Assembly (NCBI GenBank): GCA_937915775.1
Contig: CALGGQ010000120.1
Coordinates: forward strand, 1 to 9,068
Reading direction: 5' to 3'
DNA: 9,068 nucleotides
DNA from: an uncultured Clostridia bacterium
Lineage (GTDB): Bacteria; Bacillota; Clostridia; Oscillospirales; Acutalibacteraceae
Made by a program: the position numbers and the translations under genes. The notes below the pieces were generated by a model. It searched no databases. It saw only the letters and a list, made by a program, of their open reading frames with translations, and was not told the origin of the DNA. Every line of letters begins with the position of its first letter. The stretch's first letter is position 1. Below are positions 1 to 5,654 of this stretch, piece by piece.

Positions 1-62
1 GGACTCGAACCGACGACCTGCGCATTACGAATGCGCTGCTCTACCAACTGAGCCACAGTAGC
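1..62 (-). tRNA. tRNA-Thr (anticodon CGT), 3' end cut off by window edge
   Basis: Read on the minus strand from 62, the gene has a 7-nt acceptor strand GCTACTG, a D arm (GCTC, AGTTGGTA, GAGC), an anticodon arm (GCGCA, loop TTCGTAA, TGCGC), a variable loop AGGTC and the start of a T arm (GTCGG, TTCGAGT, CC). The loop puts CGT at the anticodon, which reads the Thr codon ACG. About 11 nt are missing beyond base 1: the rest of the T stem and the 3' acceptor strand. All visible stems pair, so this copy looks functional, unlike the fragments upstream of it. Confidence 0.93.
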
Positions 63-94
63 ATGTTATTAAGTTTTCGTTGTTTTGCTGCTAT

Positions 95-122
95 GACCTT
101 CCGTTTACGAATGCGCTGCTCT
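95..122 (-). pseudogene. tRNA-Thr internal fragment (anticodon region, stem broken)
   Basis: Bases 95-122 align without gaps to 15-42 of the intact tRNA-Thr, exactly 80 bp away, with four mismatches in 28. Bases 105-122 are identical to 25-42, including the CGT anticodon loop and the 5' anticodon strand GCGCA. The mismatches at 100 and 102-104 fall on the 3' anticodon strand, turning TGCGC into ACGGA, so the stem can no longer pair. Neither a D arm nor a T arm is attached. It is a remnant or mimic, not a working tRNA. Confidence 0.7.
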
Positions 123-137
123 TCCCTCAAAAACATA

Positions 138-173
138 GTCGCACTGCTCGCTTGTAGCGCGTCGCATTGCTCG
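138..173. repeat. 13-bp direct repeat, two copies
   Basis: GTCGCACTGCTCG (138-150) and GTCGCATTGCTCG (161-173) match at 12 of 13 positions and start 23 bp apart. They lie in the segment that separates the two halves of the split tRNA-like sequence. No function can be assigned. Confidence 0.5.
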
Positions 174-233
174 TTGTTTTTTCACCTCAGCGCCGTGCCT
201 TCATCTGCCACCGGCAGCGGCACGCCGCTTCGC

Positions 234-252
234 CCAACTGAGCCACACCAGC
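234..252 (-). pseudogene. tRNA-Thr 5' fragment, copy 2
   Basis: Read on the minus strand from 252, GCTGGTGTGGCTCAGTTGG has the form of a tRNA-Thr acceptor strand plus the first half of the D arm. Bases 234-247 are identical to 44-57 of the intact gene; only two acceptor positions differ. Downstream, the sequence leaves the tRNA pattern for about 110 nt until the anticodon fragment at 95-122, so together they resemble one tRNA gene split in the D loop by an insertion. Confidence 0.7.
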
Positions 253-275
253 GGATAATCTAAAATTTGCATTTA

Positions 276-302
276 CAGCGACAGATACTTGTACTGTCGC
301 TG
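276..302. repeat. Hairpin, 9-bp perfect stem
   Basis: CAGCGACAG (276-284) is the exact reverse complement of CTGTCGCTG (294-302), with a 9-nt loop. Neither strand has a strong T tract directly after the stem, so it is not a standard intrinsic terminator. It sits between tRNA fragments 2 and 3 and could be a structure or processing element in the leader RNA. Confidence 0.55.
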
Positions 303-320
303 AGAGGAGAAACATTGGAA

Positions 321-360
321 GCGATTATTATCATAATGCAAAGCGTTATGATTAAATCGC
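321..360. repeat. Long imperfect hairpin
   Basis: GCGATT (321-326) pairs with AATCGC (355-360), and inside it TCATAATGC pairs with GCGTTATGA (one G-T type mismatch) around an AAA loop. The stem covers nearly the whole 40 bp. It lies just downstream of tRNA fragment 3 on the minus strand. There is no clean T tract after it, so termination of the pncC operon here is only possible. Confidence 0.5.
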
Positions 361-377
361 GCAGGATGTTTCGACGA

Positions 378-390
378 GAGCCACACCAGC
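378..390 (-). pseudogene. tRNA-Thr 5' fragment, copy 3
   Basis: The 13-mer at 378-390 is identical to 240-252 and gives GCTGGTGTGGCTC on the minus strand: an acceptor strand, two linker bases and the 5' D-stem strand. It then diverges completely. It begins about 13 nt after the start site predicted from the promoter at 410-438, the normal position for a tRNA 5' end, so this may mark the original tRNA start of the locus. Confidence 0.6.
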
Positions 391-409
391 AATTACTGAA
401 TGCTTGTAT

Positions 410-438
410 ATTATATTAGATTGTTTTGAAAAAATCAA
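410..438 (-). promoter_or_regulatory. Sigma-A-type promoter facing the tRNA region
   Basis: On the minus strand a -35 box TTGATT (438-433) and a perfect -10 box TATAAT (415-410) are separated by 17 bp. The -35 overlaps the pncC stop codon (435-437). The predicted start near 403 precedes tRNA fragment 3 by about 13 nt. It would drive a transcript of about 340 nt before reaching the intact tRNA-Thr. Box identity and spacing are read from the sequence; activity is inferred. Confidence 0.6.
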
Positions 439-920
439 GCCTTATTTTCATTTTTCAGCAAATCAATTAAAGTTTGGTAGACAAACTCGACGGAGGATTT
501 GCGTACCTGCTGCCTGCCGAGCTCGCCGAATTGCTTAGTATAGGTCTTAGTTTCTCCGTTGACGTAAAAGCCGAAGCAGACCATGCCGACAGGCTTTTTC
601 GCCGTGCCGCCGCCCGGACCGGCAATACCAGTAACGCCGACGCCGACCTCTGCTTTGGCGGCATTTGCCACGCCGGTTGCCATTTCAAAGGCAACCTTCT
701 CACTGACGACGCCGTGGGCGAGAATCGTATCCGCCTGCACGCCGAGGTACTCCATCTTCGACTCATTGGAATATGTGGTAAATGAAACATCCAGCACTGT
801 TGACGCATTCGTCACGTTAACGAGCGTGGCGGCACAGAGCCCTGCCGTGCAGGACTCTGCAAATGCGATATGCCAGCCTTTTTCCATTAATAATGCAACA
901 ACCTGTTCTTCGAGTGCCAT
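435..920 (-). CDS. pncC: Nicotinamide-nucleotide amidohydrolase (PncC / CinA C-terminal domain)
   Basis: This 161-residue cytoplasmic protein is a stand-alone CinA C-terminal domain. The family deamidates nicotinamide mononucleotide to nicotinate mononucleotide, returning it to NAD synthesis. The family motif AESCTAG (residues 21-27) and the loop GVTGIAGPGGGTAKKPVG (95-112) are both present, and the length matches single-domain PncC proteins; there is no N-terminal molybdopterin-binding-like domain as in full CinA. The start at 920 has a Shine-Dalgarno AGGTGA (930-925) that overlaps the TAG stop of the upstream phosphoesterase gene, 8 nt away, so the two are probably coupled. It is the last gene of the lgt operon. 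No link to competence is implied by the context. Confidence 0.93.
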   Translation of the reverse strand: MALEEQVVALLMEKGWHIAFAESCTAGLCAATLVNVTNASTVLDVSFTTYSNESKMEYLGVQADTILAHGVVSEKVAFEMATGVANAAKAEVGVGVTGIAGPGGGTAKKPVGMVCFGFYVNGETKTYTKQFGELGRQQVRKSSVEFVYQTLIDLLKNENKA

Positions 921-928
921 AACATCAC

Positions 929-2119
929 CTATTTTTGAATGGTAAAGGTCAGTACCTGCTTTTTGTTTTCCTTATACTTACCCTTGAAGGTAACGGTCAC
1001 CTTGTAGGTACCCGCCTTTTTTCTGCCCTTCTGATACTTCACGGAATAATATTTTTTGCTGATTTTTCTGCCGTATGCGTCCTTAACGGTGACCTTCGGT
1101 GTTTTCACCTTGCCGTTATATCGGTACTCCGTTTTAGAGAGCGACGCCGTCGCCGTGTTTAAATTGACATTAATATCATACTGCGGGAGATAAACGCTTT
1201 TGTCAAAATTTCTGGCACGGAAGCAGACCTTATCGGCATACACCTCGACCATATATCCGATGCCGTGTTCATTGTATTCCCCGTTGTCGTTATCCGGTCC
1301 GAGCGCCGGCAGATTGACGGAATAGATATTGCCGACGCGCTCATAGGTATACTGCCCGAAGCCGGAATGCAGATGACCGGTAATGAGAAACACATTGCCG
1401 TACTTGTTCAGTATTGCCTGAATTTTATCGGACTGCGGACCGACGGTGCCCGCCGTTTTCAAAAAGCTGCCCCAGGTTTCCGGCAGACCGTGCGTGTTTT
1501 TGAGCGGCTGGTGCAGAATGACAAAGGAGGGCTTGCCCTCTTTGTTTGATTTCGCCAGCTGCCTGTCCAGCCAGCGCAGCTGCTTTGCGCCGATTTCCGC
1601 CTCCTCTAAGGTGGAAAGCTCGCTGCCGAGCACGATAAAACGGTAGCCGTTAACGACATAACTGTAGTTGAGCGTTTCAATCCGCAGCGGACTGCCGACG
1701 CCCATATTCAGATGATTGTTGAAATCCGTGAAGCTGTCCACCACTACGCCGTAATCATGCACTCTGACATCGTGGTTTCCCGTTGCGGCAATGTAGTTTT
1801 TCACGCCGATATCCTTGATATCGTTCGTCACCCAGTACCACTCATCGGGAATACAGTTTTCCGTAATATCGCCGGCAAGCACCAGCGCATCAATATTGCT
1901 GCCGTTTTCCTTCAAATCCTTTGCAGAGGAAATCAGAAACGGCTCGCGTGTTTTCAGATAGTGCGAAACCTGCGGGTCAGCCCAGGCGGCAAAATGCAGT
2001 TTCACCTTTTGTTCATCAATCGGTTTTATCGCCTGCGTCTCTGCCGAAGCATGAAACGGCAGCAGCAGCGCCGTCAGCAGCAGGAGAGCAGACAAAATAG
2101 CAGTCCCTTTTTTCATCAT
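929..2119 (-). CDS. Secreted calcineurin-like metallophosphoesterase with C-terminal Ig-like module
   Basis: From the ATG at 2119 the protein has 396 residues. A signal peptide is clear: Lys-Lys at 3-4, a Leu-rich core to about 20 and a likely cleavage after A-S-A at 24-26. The dimetal phosphoesterase core shows ADPQV (D48, Q50), LAGDITE (G83-D84), TGNHD (N115, H116), a metal-ligand His in ILHQP (H203) and GHLH (H249, H251). The first motif is D-x-Q instead of the commoner D-x-H. Residues from about 325 form a Lys/Tyr/Val-rich beta module (EYRYNGKVKTPKVTVKDAYG, then TYKVTVTFKG) resembling Ig-like repeats of clostridial surface proteins. No membrane or sortase anchor is seen, so it is probably secreted or wall-associated. 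The substrate is unknown. The start at 2119 is preferred over the ATG at 2155 because it begins the signal peptide and overlaps the upstream stop codon in ATGA; the ATG at 2116 is an alternative. Confidence 0.85.
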   Translation of the reverse strand: MMKKGTAILSALLLLTALLLPFHASAETQAIKPIDEQKVKLHFAAWADPQVSHYLKTREPFLISSAKDLKENGSNIDALVLAGDITENCIPDEWYWVTNDIKDIGVKNYIAATGNHDVRVHDYGVVVDSFTDFNNHLNMGVGSPLRIETLNYSYVVNGYRFIVLGSELSTLEEAEIGAKQLRWLDRQLAKSNKEGKPSFVILHQPLKNTHGLPETWGSFLKTAGTVGPQSDKIQAILNKYGNVFLITGHLHSGFGQYTYERVGNIYSVNLPALGPDNDNGEYNEHGIGYMVEVYADKVCFRARNFDKSVYLPQYDINVNLNTATASLSKTEYRYNGKVKTPKVTVKDAYGRKISKKYYSVKYQKGRKKAGTYKVTVTFKGKYKENKKQVLTFTIQK

Positions 2120-3426
2120 TTTTCCACCGTTTCCTTTTTGGTGACGATTGCCCACTCGGCAATCCGGTTTTTAACGGAGCGCACGGAAATCGTCAGCTCC
2201 TCTGTTTCACAGGTAATGCTTTCGCCGTCGCTCAGAACGCGCTCCAGCAAATAGCACAAGTAGCCGTTAAAGGTATCGTACAGTCCGTCGTTTGTCAAAT
2301 CAATTCCGAGTGTGTGCGACACCTCGGCAATATCGGCGCTGCCTTTGATGCGCCACATCTTTTCCGCCAGCGGCTTGATATCGCTCTGAACGATGCCCTC
2401 CTCCGGCTCATAAATATCTCCGACAAGCGCCTCCATCAAATCGTGCAGGGTTATAATGCCCTCAAAACCGCCGTATTCATCCATAATGACAGCAAAGTAA
2501 TTGCGCTCCTTCTGCATTTTGGCAAAGAGCACATTCGCCTTCATCTCGGTCGGAACAAATAAGGGTTCTTCCAGCGCATTGGTTAAAACACTGTTCTTCG
2601 ATTTATCCTGCAGACGGAAATAATCCTTGATATTCAGCACGCCGATAATATTCTCGCGGCTGTCTCTGTAAACCGGATAAGCGCTGTGCGCCGTGCTGTT
2701 AATCGTTTGCAGCCACTCCTCGGCAGAGGCATTAGCGTCCAGAATATCCACATCAATTCTGTGGGTGCAAATCTGCTCTAAATCAATATCGTTGAATTCA
2801 AACACATTCTGAATGAACTCATTTTCATATTCGCGGATGGTGCCCTGCTCGCTGCCCTCCGAGAGCAGCATACGGATTTCCTCCTCCGTGACCTTCTCGT
2901 CATTTTCATTCGGATTAATACCGAACAGGCGCAGCACCAGATTGGTAGAGACCGTCAGCACCGTAACAAGCGGCTTAAAAATTACGGAAACACCGTACAG
3001 CATATCCGCCATACCGAGCGCCATTGCCTCTGCTCTTTTCATGGCAATCCGCTTGGGCACCAGCTCGCCGAACACCAGATTGAAATAGGCAAGAATAACC
3101 GTTATCACAATTAAGACAACCGTATTCAGCGTTTTTTCGGGTACGGTAACGCCGGCCTTGACAAATAACGACACGACAGGAGCGGCAAAGCTGTCCGCCG
3201 CAAAGGCACTGGAGAGCAGCCCTGCCAGCGTAATGGCAACCTGTATCGTCGCCAGAAAGCGCGACGGCTCGGACACGAGCTTTGTCAGACGCTTCGCCTT
3301 TTTGTTTCCCTCCGCAGTTAGCTGGTGCAGGCGCGCATCGTTCATCGAAATCACGGCGATTTCCGCACTGGCAAATACCGCGTTGAGAAAGATTAAAACT
3401 ACCAGTAAAACTATTTTTCCTATCAT
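2116..3426 (-). CDS. CNNM/HlyC-CorC family membrane protein with CBS pair
   Basis: The 436-residue protein has the three-part layout of the family. A DUF21/CNNM membrane domain spans about 1-170, with hydrophobic segments near 2-20, 58-90, 100-120 and 138-168, the motif NAVFASAEIAVIS at 15-27 and GELVPKRIA at 120-128. A CBS pair spans about 215-335 (THRIDVDILD; YPVYRDSRENIIGVLNIKD; then IMDEYGGFEGIITLHDLMEA). A C-terminal CorC_HlyC transporter-associated domain covers about 350-432. The family is linked to Mg2+ or other cation export; the hemolysin label is historical. The start lies 3 nt after the folD stop with only a weak ribosome binding site (GGAT), so coupling to folD is likely. Its stop overlaps the next gene by 4 nt. 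The ion carried cannot be read from the sequence. Confidence 0.92.
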   Translation of the reverse strand: MIGKIVLLVVLIFLNAVFASAEIAVISMNDARLHQLTAEGNKKAKRLTKLVSEPSRFLATIQVAITLAGLLSSAFAADSFAAPVVSLFVKAGVTVPEKTLNTVVLIVITVILAYFNLVFGELVPKRIAMKRAEAMALGMADMLYGVSVIFKPLVTVLTVSTNLVLRLFGINPNENDEKVTEEEIRMLLSEGSEQGTIREYENEFIQNVFEFNDIDLEQICTHRIDVDILDANASAEEWLQTINSTAHSAYPVYRDSRENIIGVLNIKDYFRLQDKSKNSVLTNALEEPLFVPTEMKANVLFAKMQKERNYFAVIMDEYGGFEGIITLHDLMEALVGDIYEPEEGIVQSDIKPLAEKMWRIKGSADIAEVSHTLGIDLTNDGLYDTFNGYLCYLLERVLSDGESITCETEELTISVRSVKNRIAEWAIVTKKETVEK

Positions 3427-3429
3427 CTT

Positions 3430-4284
3430 TTATCCGTTAATGCCGTGCTGCAGCTTTGCGGCGGTCAGCGTGTTTCTCATCAGCATCGCAATCGTCATCG
3501 GCCCGACACCGCCCGGAACAGGCGTGATATACGAACACTTTTCGCAGACGTTTTCATAGTCCACATCGCCGCAGAGCTTGTCGTTTTCATCGCGGTTCAT
3601 ACCGACATCAATGACAACGGCGCCGCCCTTGACCATATCGGCGGTGACGTGCTTCGCTTTGCCAATGGCAACGACCAGAATATCCGCCGTTCTTGTAATC
3701 GCGGCATCGTCCTTTGTTTTGGAATGGATAATTTCCACCGTGGCGTCCGCGTGCAGCAGGAGCATCGCCATCGGCTTGCCTACGATATTGCTGCGTCCCA
3801 TCACAACAGCCTTTTTGCCGGTGATGTCAACGCCGGTAGAACGAATCAGCTCCATAATGCCCGCGGGTGTGCAGGGCAGAAAGTGGTAATCCCCTATCAT
3901 AATGGCGCCGACGTTGACGGGGTGAAAGGCATCAACATCTTTCATCGGGTCGATGCGGTTAATGACCTCTTTATCGTTAAGATGCTTCGGAAGCGGCAGC
4001 TGGCAGAGAATGCCGCTGATGCGCTCGTCAGCATTCAGCCTGTCCACCAGCGCGTTGAGCTCCGCCTGCGTGGTATCGGCAGGAAGCGCATATTTTTCGC
4101 TGTAAAAGCCGCATTCCTCGCAGGCGCGCTCCTTGTTGCGCACATAGACCTGGGAAGCGGGGTCGTCGCCTACCAGAATGACCGCCAAACCGGGTACAAC
4201 GCCCTTTTCTTTCAGCGCCTCACATTCCGCCTTTACCTGCTCCTTTACCGCTTTGGCGACAGCCTTTCCGTCAATGTTCTGCAT
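3430..4284 (-). CDS. folD: Bifunctional methylenetetrahydrofolate dehydrogenase/cyclohydrolase
   Basis: FolD interconverts 5,10-methylene-, methenyl- and 10-formyl-tetrahydrofolate with NADP(H), supplying one-carbon units for purines and formyl-Met-tRNA. The 284-residue length is normal. Active-site residues are in place: Y47 and K51 in YVRNK, Q95 in CQLPLP and D118 in DPMKDVDAFHP. The nucleotide-binding loop GRSNIVGKP (163-171) and the C-terminal signature PVPGGVGPMT (255-264) are intact. The ATG at 4284 is chosen because AAGGAG (4297-4292) precedes it by 7 nt and the family N-terminus begins here; the reading frame stays open further upstream but encodes a Lys/Arg-rich stretch unlike FolD, which is the lgt tail in another frame. 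The gene overlaps the end of lgt by 14 nt. Confidence 0.97.
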   Translation of the reverse strand: MQNIDGKAVAKAVKEQVKAECEALKEKGVVPGLAVILVGDDPASQVYVRNKERACEECGFYSEKYALPADTTQAELNALVDRLNADERISGILCQLPLPKHLNDKEVINRIDPMKDVDAFHPVNVGAIMIGDYHFLPCTPAGIMELIRSTGVDITGKKAVVMGRSNIVGKPMAMLLLHADATVEIIHSKTKDDAAITRTADILVVAIGKAKHVTADMVKGGAVVIDVGMNRDENDKLCGDVDYENVCEKCSYITPVPGGVGPMTIAMLMRNTLTAAKLQHGING

Positions 4285-5284
4285 CTGTTTTCTCCTTGTT
4301 TTTCCGCTCTTTCTTTTCGGCTTTCTTTTGCTGCTTTTCTTCCTTAAGGCGCAGTTTTTCTTCCTTGCGCTGCTTATTAGGGTCAATATCGGGAATCACG
4401 GGCAACATCGACTGCGGCAGCGTTCCCTTTTTGCTTCTTACCATAAAGTAGATAAAGAACGCCAGCGCAACAACAACAATAATTGCCGACAGCAGCTGCG
4501 ACACGCGAATCGTCGTATTCGCTATATACAGAGAGTCGGTACGCATACCCTCCACGACCATACGCTCTGCGCCGTACAGCACGCCGTAGAGCATAAAGAT
4601 TTCGCCCTTGAACTTGCGGCTGCGCGTGACAATCAGGTGCAGAATGAGAAAGCTGATGAAGCACCACACGCTCTCATAAAGGAACGTGGGGTGTACCGGC
4701 ACCATCGGATCAACCTCCATACCCTTTGCCGCCAGCGCGTCGGCTGACGCTGCCAGCGTATCGCGGATTTTCGGTGACCACATTCTGAAAAGCGCCGTTT
4801 CGGTATTCGTACCGAACGCCTCCTGGTTAAAGAAGTTGCCCCATCTGCCGAAGCCCTGACCGATTAATAAGCCGAGCGCACCCAAATCCAGCAGGTTGAG
4901 GAAATTGATTTTGCCTACCTTGCAGCCGATGGCGGCGCCGATTAACGCGCCGATAATGCCGCCGTAAATGGCAATACCGCCATTCCAGATAGCAGGTATC
5001 TCATTCAAATGCTCGGCATAGTAATCCCATTCAAACGCAACGTAATACGCTCTTGCGCCGATGATGCCGAAAATGGTACCCCAAATCAGCACGTCCACCA
5101 TGCCGTCAAGGCTCATGCGCCATTTCCACGCGCCTCTGCCGCCGTAGAGCACTGCCAGTGCAAAGCCAAACGCGATGACCACGCCGTACCAGTGAATCTG
5201 ATAACCGAAAACGGAAAAGGCAATCGACGGTAAATCAAAATCAATCCCGAGTCCGTCAAAATAGACATGGGTAAAATCTCCCAT
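4271..5284 (-). CDS. lgt: Prolipoprotein diacylglyceryl transferase, with long charged C-terminal tail
   Basis: Lgt transfers diacylglycerol from phosphatidylglycerol to the lipobox Cys of prolipoproteins in the cytoplasmic membrane. The 337-residue protein shows HWYGVVIAFG (31-40), NGGIAIYGGIIG (101-112), the family signature GQGFGRWGNFFNQEAFG (142-158, with R147 and N150), VHPTFLYES (197-205) and GAERMVVEGMRTD (238-250, R241). About seven hydrophobic segments fit the known topology. Tyr 107 replaces the His of E. coli Lgt in the third block, as in many Firmicutes. After the last membrane segment (about 265-282) there is a cytosolic tail whose final 35 residues are nearly all Lys, Glu, Arg and Gln. 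The ATG at 5284 fits the family N-terminus and has GGGAAGTG upstream; the earlier ATG at 5344 would add 20 unrelated residues and lie upstream of the predicted promoter. Confidence 0.96.
   Translation of the reverse strand: MGDFTHVYFDGLGIDFDLPSIAFSVFGYQIHWYGVVIAFGFALAVLYGGRGAWKWRMSLDGMVDVLIWGTIFGIIGARAYYVAFEWDYYAEHLNEIPAIWNGGIAIYGGIIGALIGAAIGCKVGKINFLNLLDLGALGLLIGQGFGRWGNFFNQEAFGTNTETALFRMWSPKIRDTLAASADALAAKGMEVDPMVPVHPTFLYESVWCFISFLILHLIVTRSRKFKGEIFMLYGVLYGAERMVVEGMRTDSLYIANTTIRVSQLLSAIIVVVALAFFIYFMVRSKKGTLPQSMLPVIPDIDPNKQRKEEKLRLKEEKQQKKAEKKERKNKEKTDAEH
4292..4297 (-). promoter_or_regulatory. Ribosome binding site that fixes the folD start
   Basis: AAGGAG on the minus strand, 7 nt before the ATG at 4284. 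It lies within the coding sequence for the charged tail of Lgt, so folD is initiated inside lgt. It decides the start against the longer open frame reaching 4386. Confidence 0.8.
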
Positions 5285-5314
5285 ATTTTCACTTCCCTGT
5301 TTGATATTTCTTCC

Positions 5315-5343
5315 ACTATAGCATATTTTGCCAAAGATTTCCA
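5315..5343 (-). promoter_or_regulatory. Candidate extended -10 promoter for the lgt operon
   Basis: On the minus strand, TATAGT (5320-5315) is preceded by TGC, giving an extended -10 element. A weak -35 box TGGAAA (5343-5338) lies 17 bp upstream. The predicted start near 5308 gives a leader of about 24 nt before the lgt ATG at 5284. It begins just after the stop of the upstream small gene. It could give the operon its own transcript, in addition to any read-through from the 76-residue gene. Confidence 0.5.
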
Positions 5344-5350
5344 CACTTTA

Positions 5351-5581
5351 TTACAATAAAATATAGAGCAGTGAAAGCAGCAGCGCATCGTCCGCTGTTT
5401 CCTGCGAAAGCAGATACAGCACCGAAAGCACAAGCGCCCTGTCCTTGCTTGACGACAAACGGCTGAGCAGCTCCAGCGCGTCCGGCTTTGCATTTTCGGC
5501 ACTGTGTTCCCGTGCCTTGCTTTTCATCTCCTGCACCCTGCGCTTCGCGTCGGTGATATCCGCATAGGCATATTCCGCCAT
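5351..5581 (-). CDS. Small protein of 76 residues, function unknown, with duplicated hydrophobic segment
   Basis: The ATG at 5581 follows a perfect AGGAGG (5593-5588) at 6 nt, so this start is preferred over longer forms of the open frame, which would run through the opposite yfcE-like gene. The N-terminal half (about 1-45) is charged and helical in character, with DAKRRVQEMKSKAREH at 11-26. The C-terminal half holds two near-copies of an 11-residue hydrophobic unit: ALVLSVLYLLS (49-59) and ALLLSLLYILL (66-76), joined by QETADD. The protein ends exactly with the second unit. These could be two short amphipathic or membrane-inserting helices. I do not recognise a named family. It lies upstream of lgt on the same strand, 66 bp away, and is divergent from the phosphodiesterase gene. 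Confidence 0.75.
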   Translation of the reverse strand: MAEYAYADITDAKRRVQEMKSKAREHSAENAKPDALELLSRLSSSKDRALVLSVLYLLSQETADDALLLSLLYILL

Positions 5582-5594
5582 CACAAACCTCCTG

Positions 5595-5623
5595 TTGAAT
5601 AATGAATCAAAATGCGTTATAAT
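5595..5623 (+). promoter_or_regulatory. Sigma-A-type promoter for the yfcE-like/MFS unit
   Basis: The -35 box TTGAAT (5595-5600) and the perfect -10 box TATAAT (5618-5623) are 17 bp apart. The start is expected near 5630, about 25 nt before the ATG at 5655. The -10 region sits in an AT-rich near-palindrome (TTATAATTAA), and a divergent promoter for the 76-residue gene probably shares this 73-bp gap, but no good minus-strand -35 box was found. Confidence 0.72.
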
Positions 5624-5654
5624 TAAATGTATGAAAAATGCAGGGGGTGTATGA

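Larger units (their letters stand above)
63..434. other. Gene-free region with tRNA fragments, hairpins and a promoter
   Basis: This 372-bp stretch between the tRNA-Thr 5' end and the pncC stop has no convincing coding sequence. It holds three partial copies of tRNA-Thr sequence on the minus strand, two inverted repeats (276-302 and 321-360), two small GC-rich hairpins (205-217 and 217-228), a 13-bp direct repeat and a minus-strand promoter at 410-438. It is probably transcribed as a long leader ahead of the intact tRNA. The layout suggests repeated partial duplication of, or insertion into, an ancestral tRNA-Thr locus. Confidence 0.75.

Noticed and set aside
63..263. Open frame of 66 codons on the plus strand next to the tRNA
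   Set aside because: It runs antisense through the tRNA-like fragments and hairpins, has no ribosome binding site and gives a low-complexity Ser/Leu/Cys product. It is best explained as a chance frame across a repeat region.
321..360. Intrinsic terminator for the lgt-pncC operon
   Set aside because: The stem is strong but AT-rich and no T tract follows on the minus strand, so it is listed only as a hairpin.
1712..2254. 180-codon plus-strand open frame across the phosphoesterase/CNNM junction
   Set aside because: It is antisense to two well-supported genes and shows no domain, signal or ribosome binding site.
3445..4347. 300-codon open frame antisense to folD
   Set aside because: The minus-strand frame encodes a complete FolD with all catalytic residues. 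The antisense product is His/Arg/Asn-rich without domains and reflects codon bias of the real gene.
4285..4386. N-terminal extension of FolD by 34 residues
   Set aside because: The extension is Lys/Arg/Ser-rich, unlike any FolD N-terminus, and is the lgt tail in another frame. AAGGAG at 4297-4292 supports the start at 4284.
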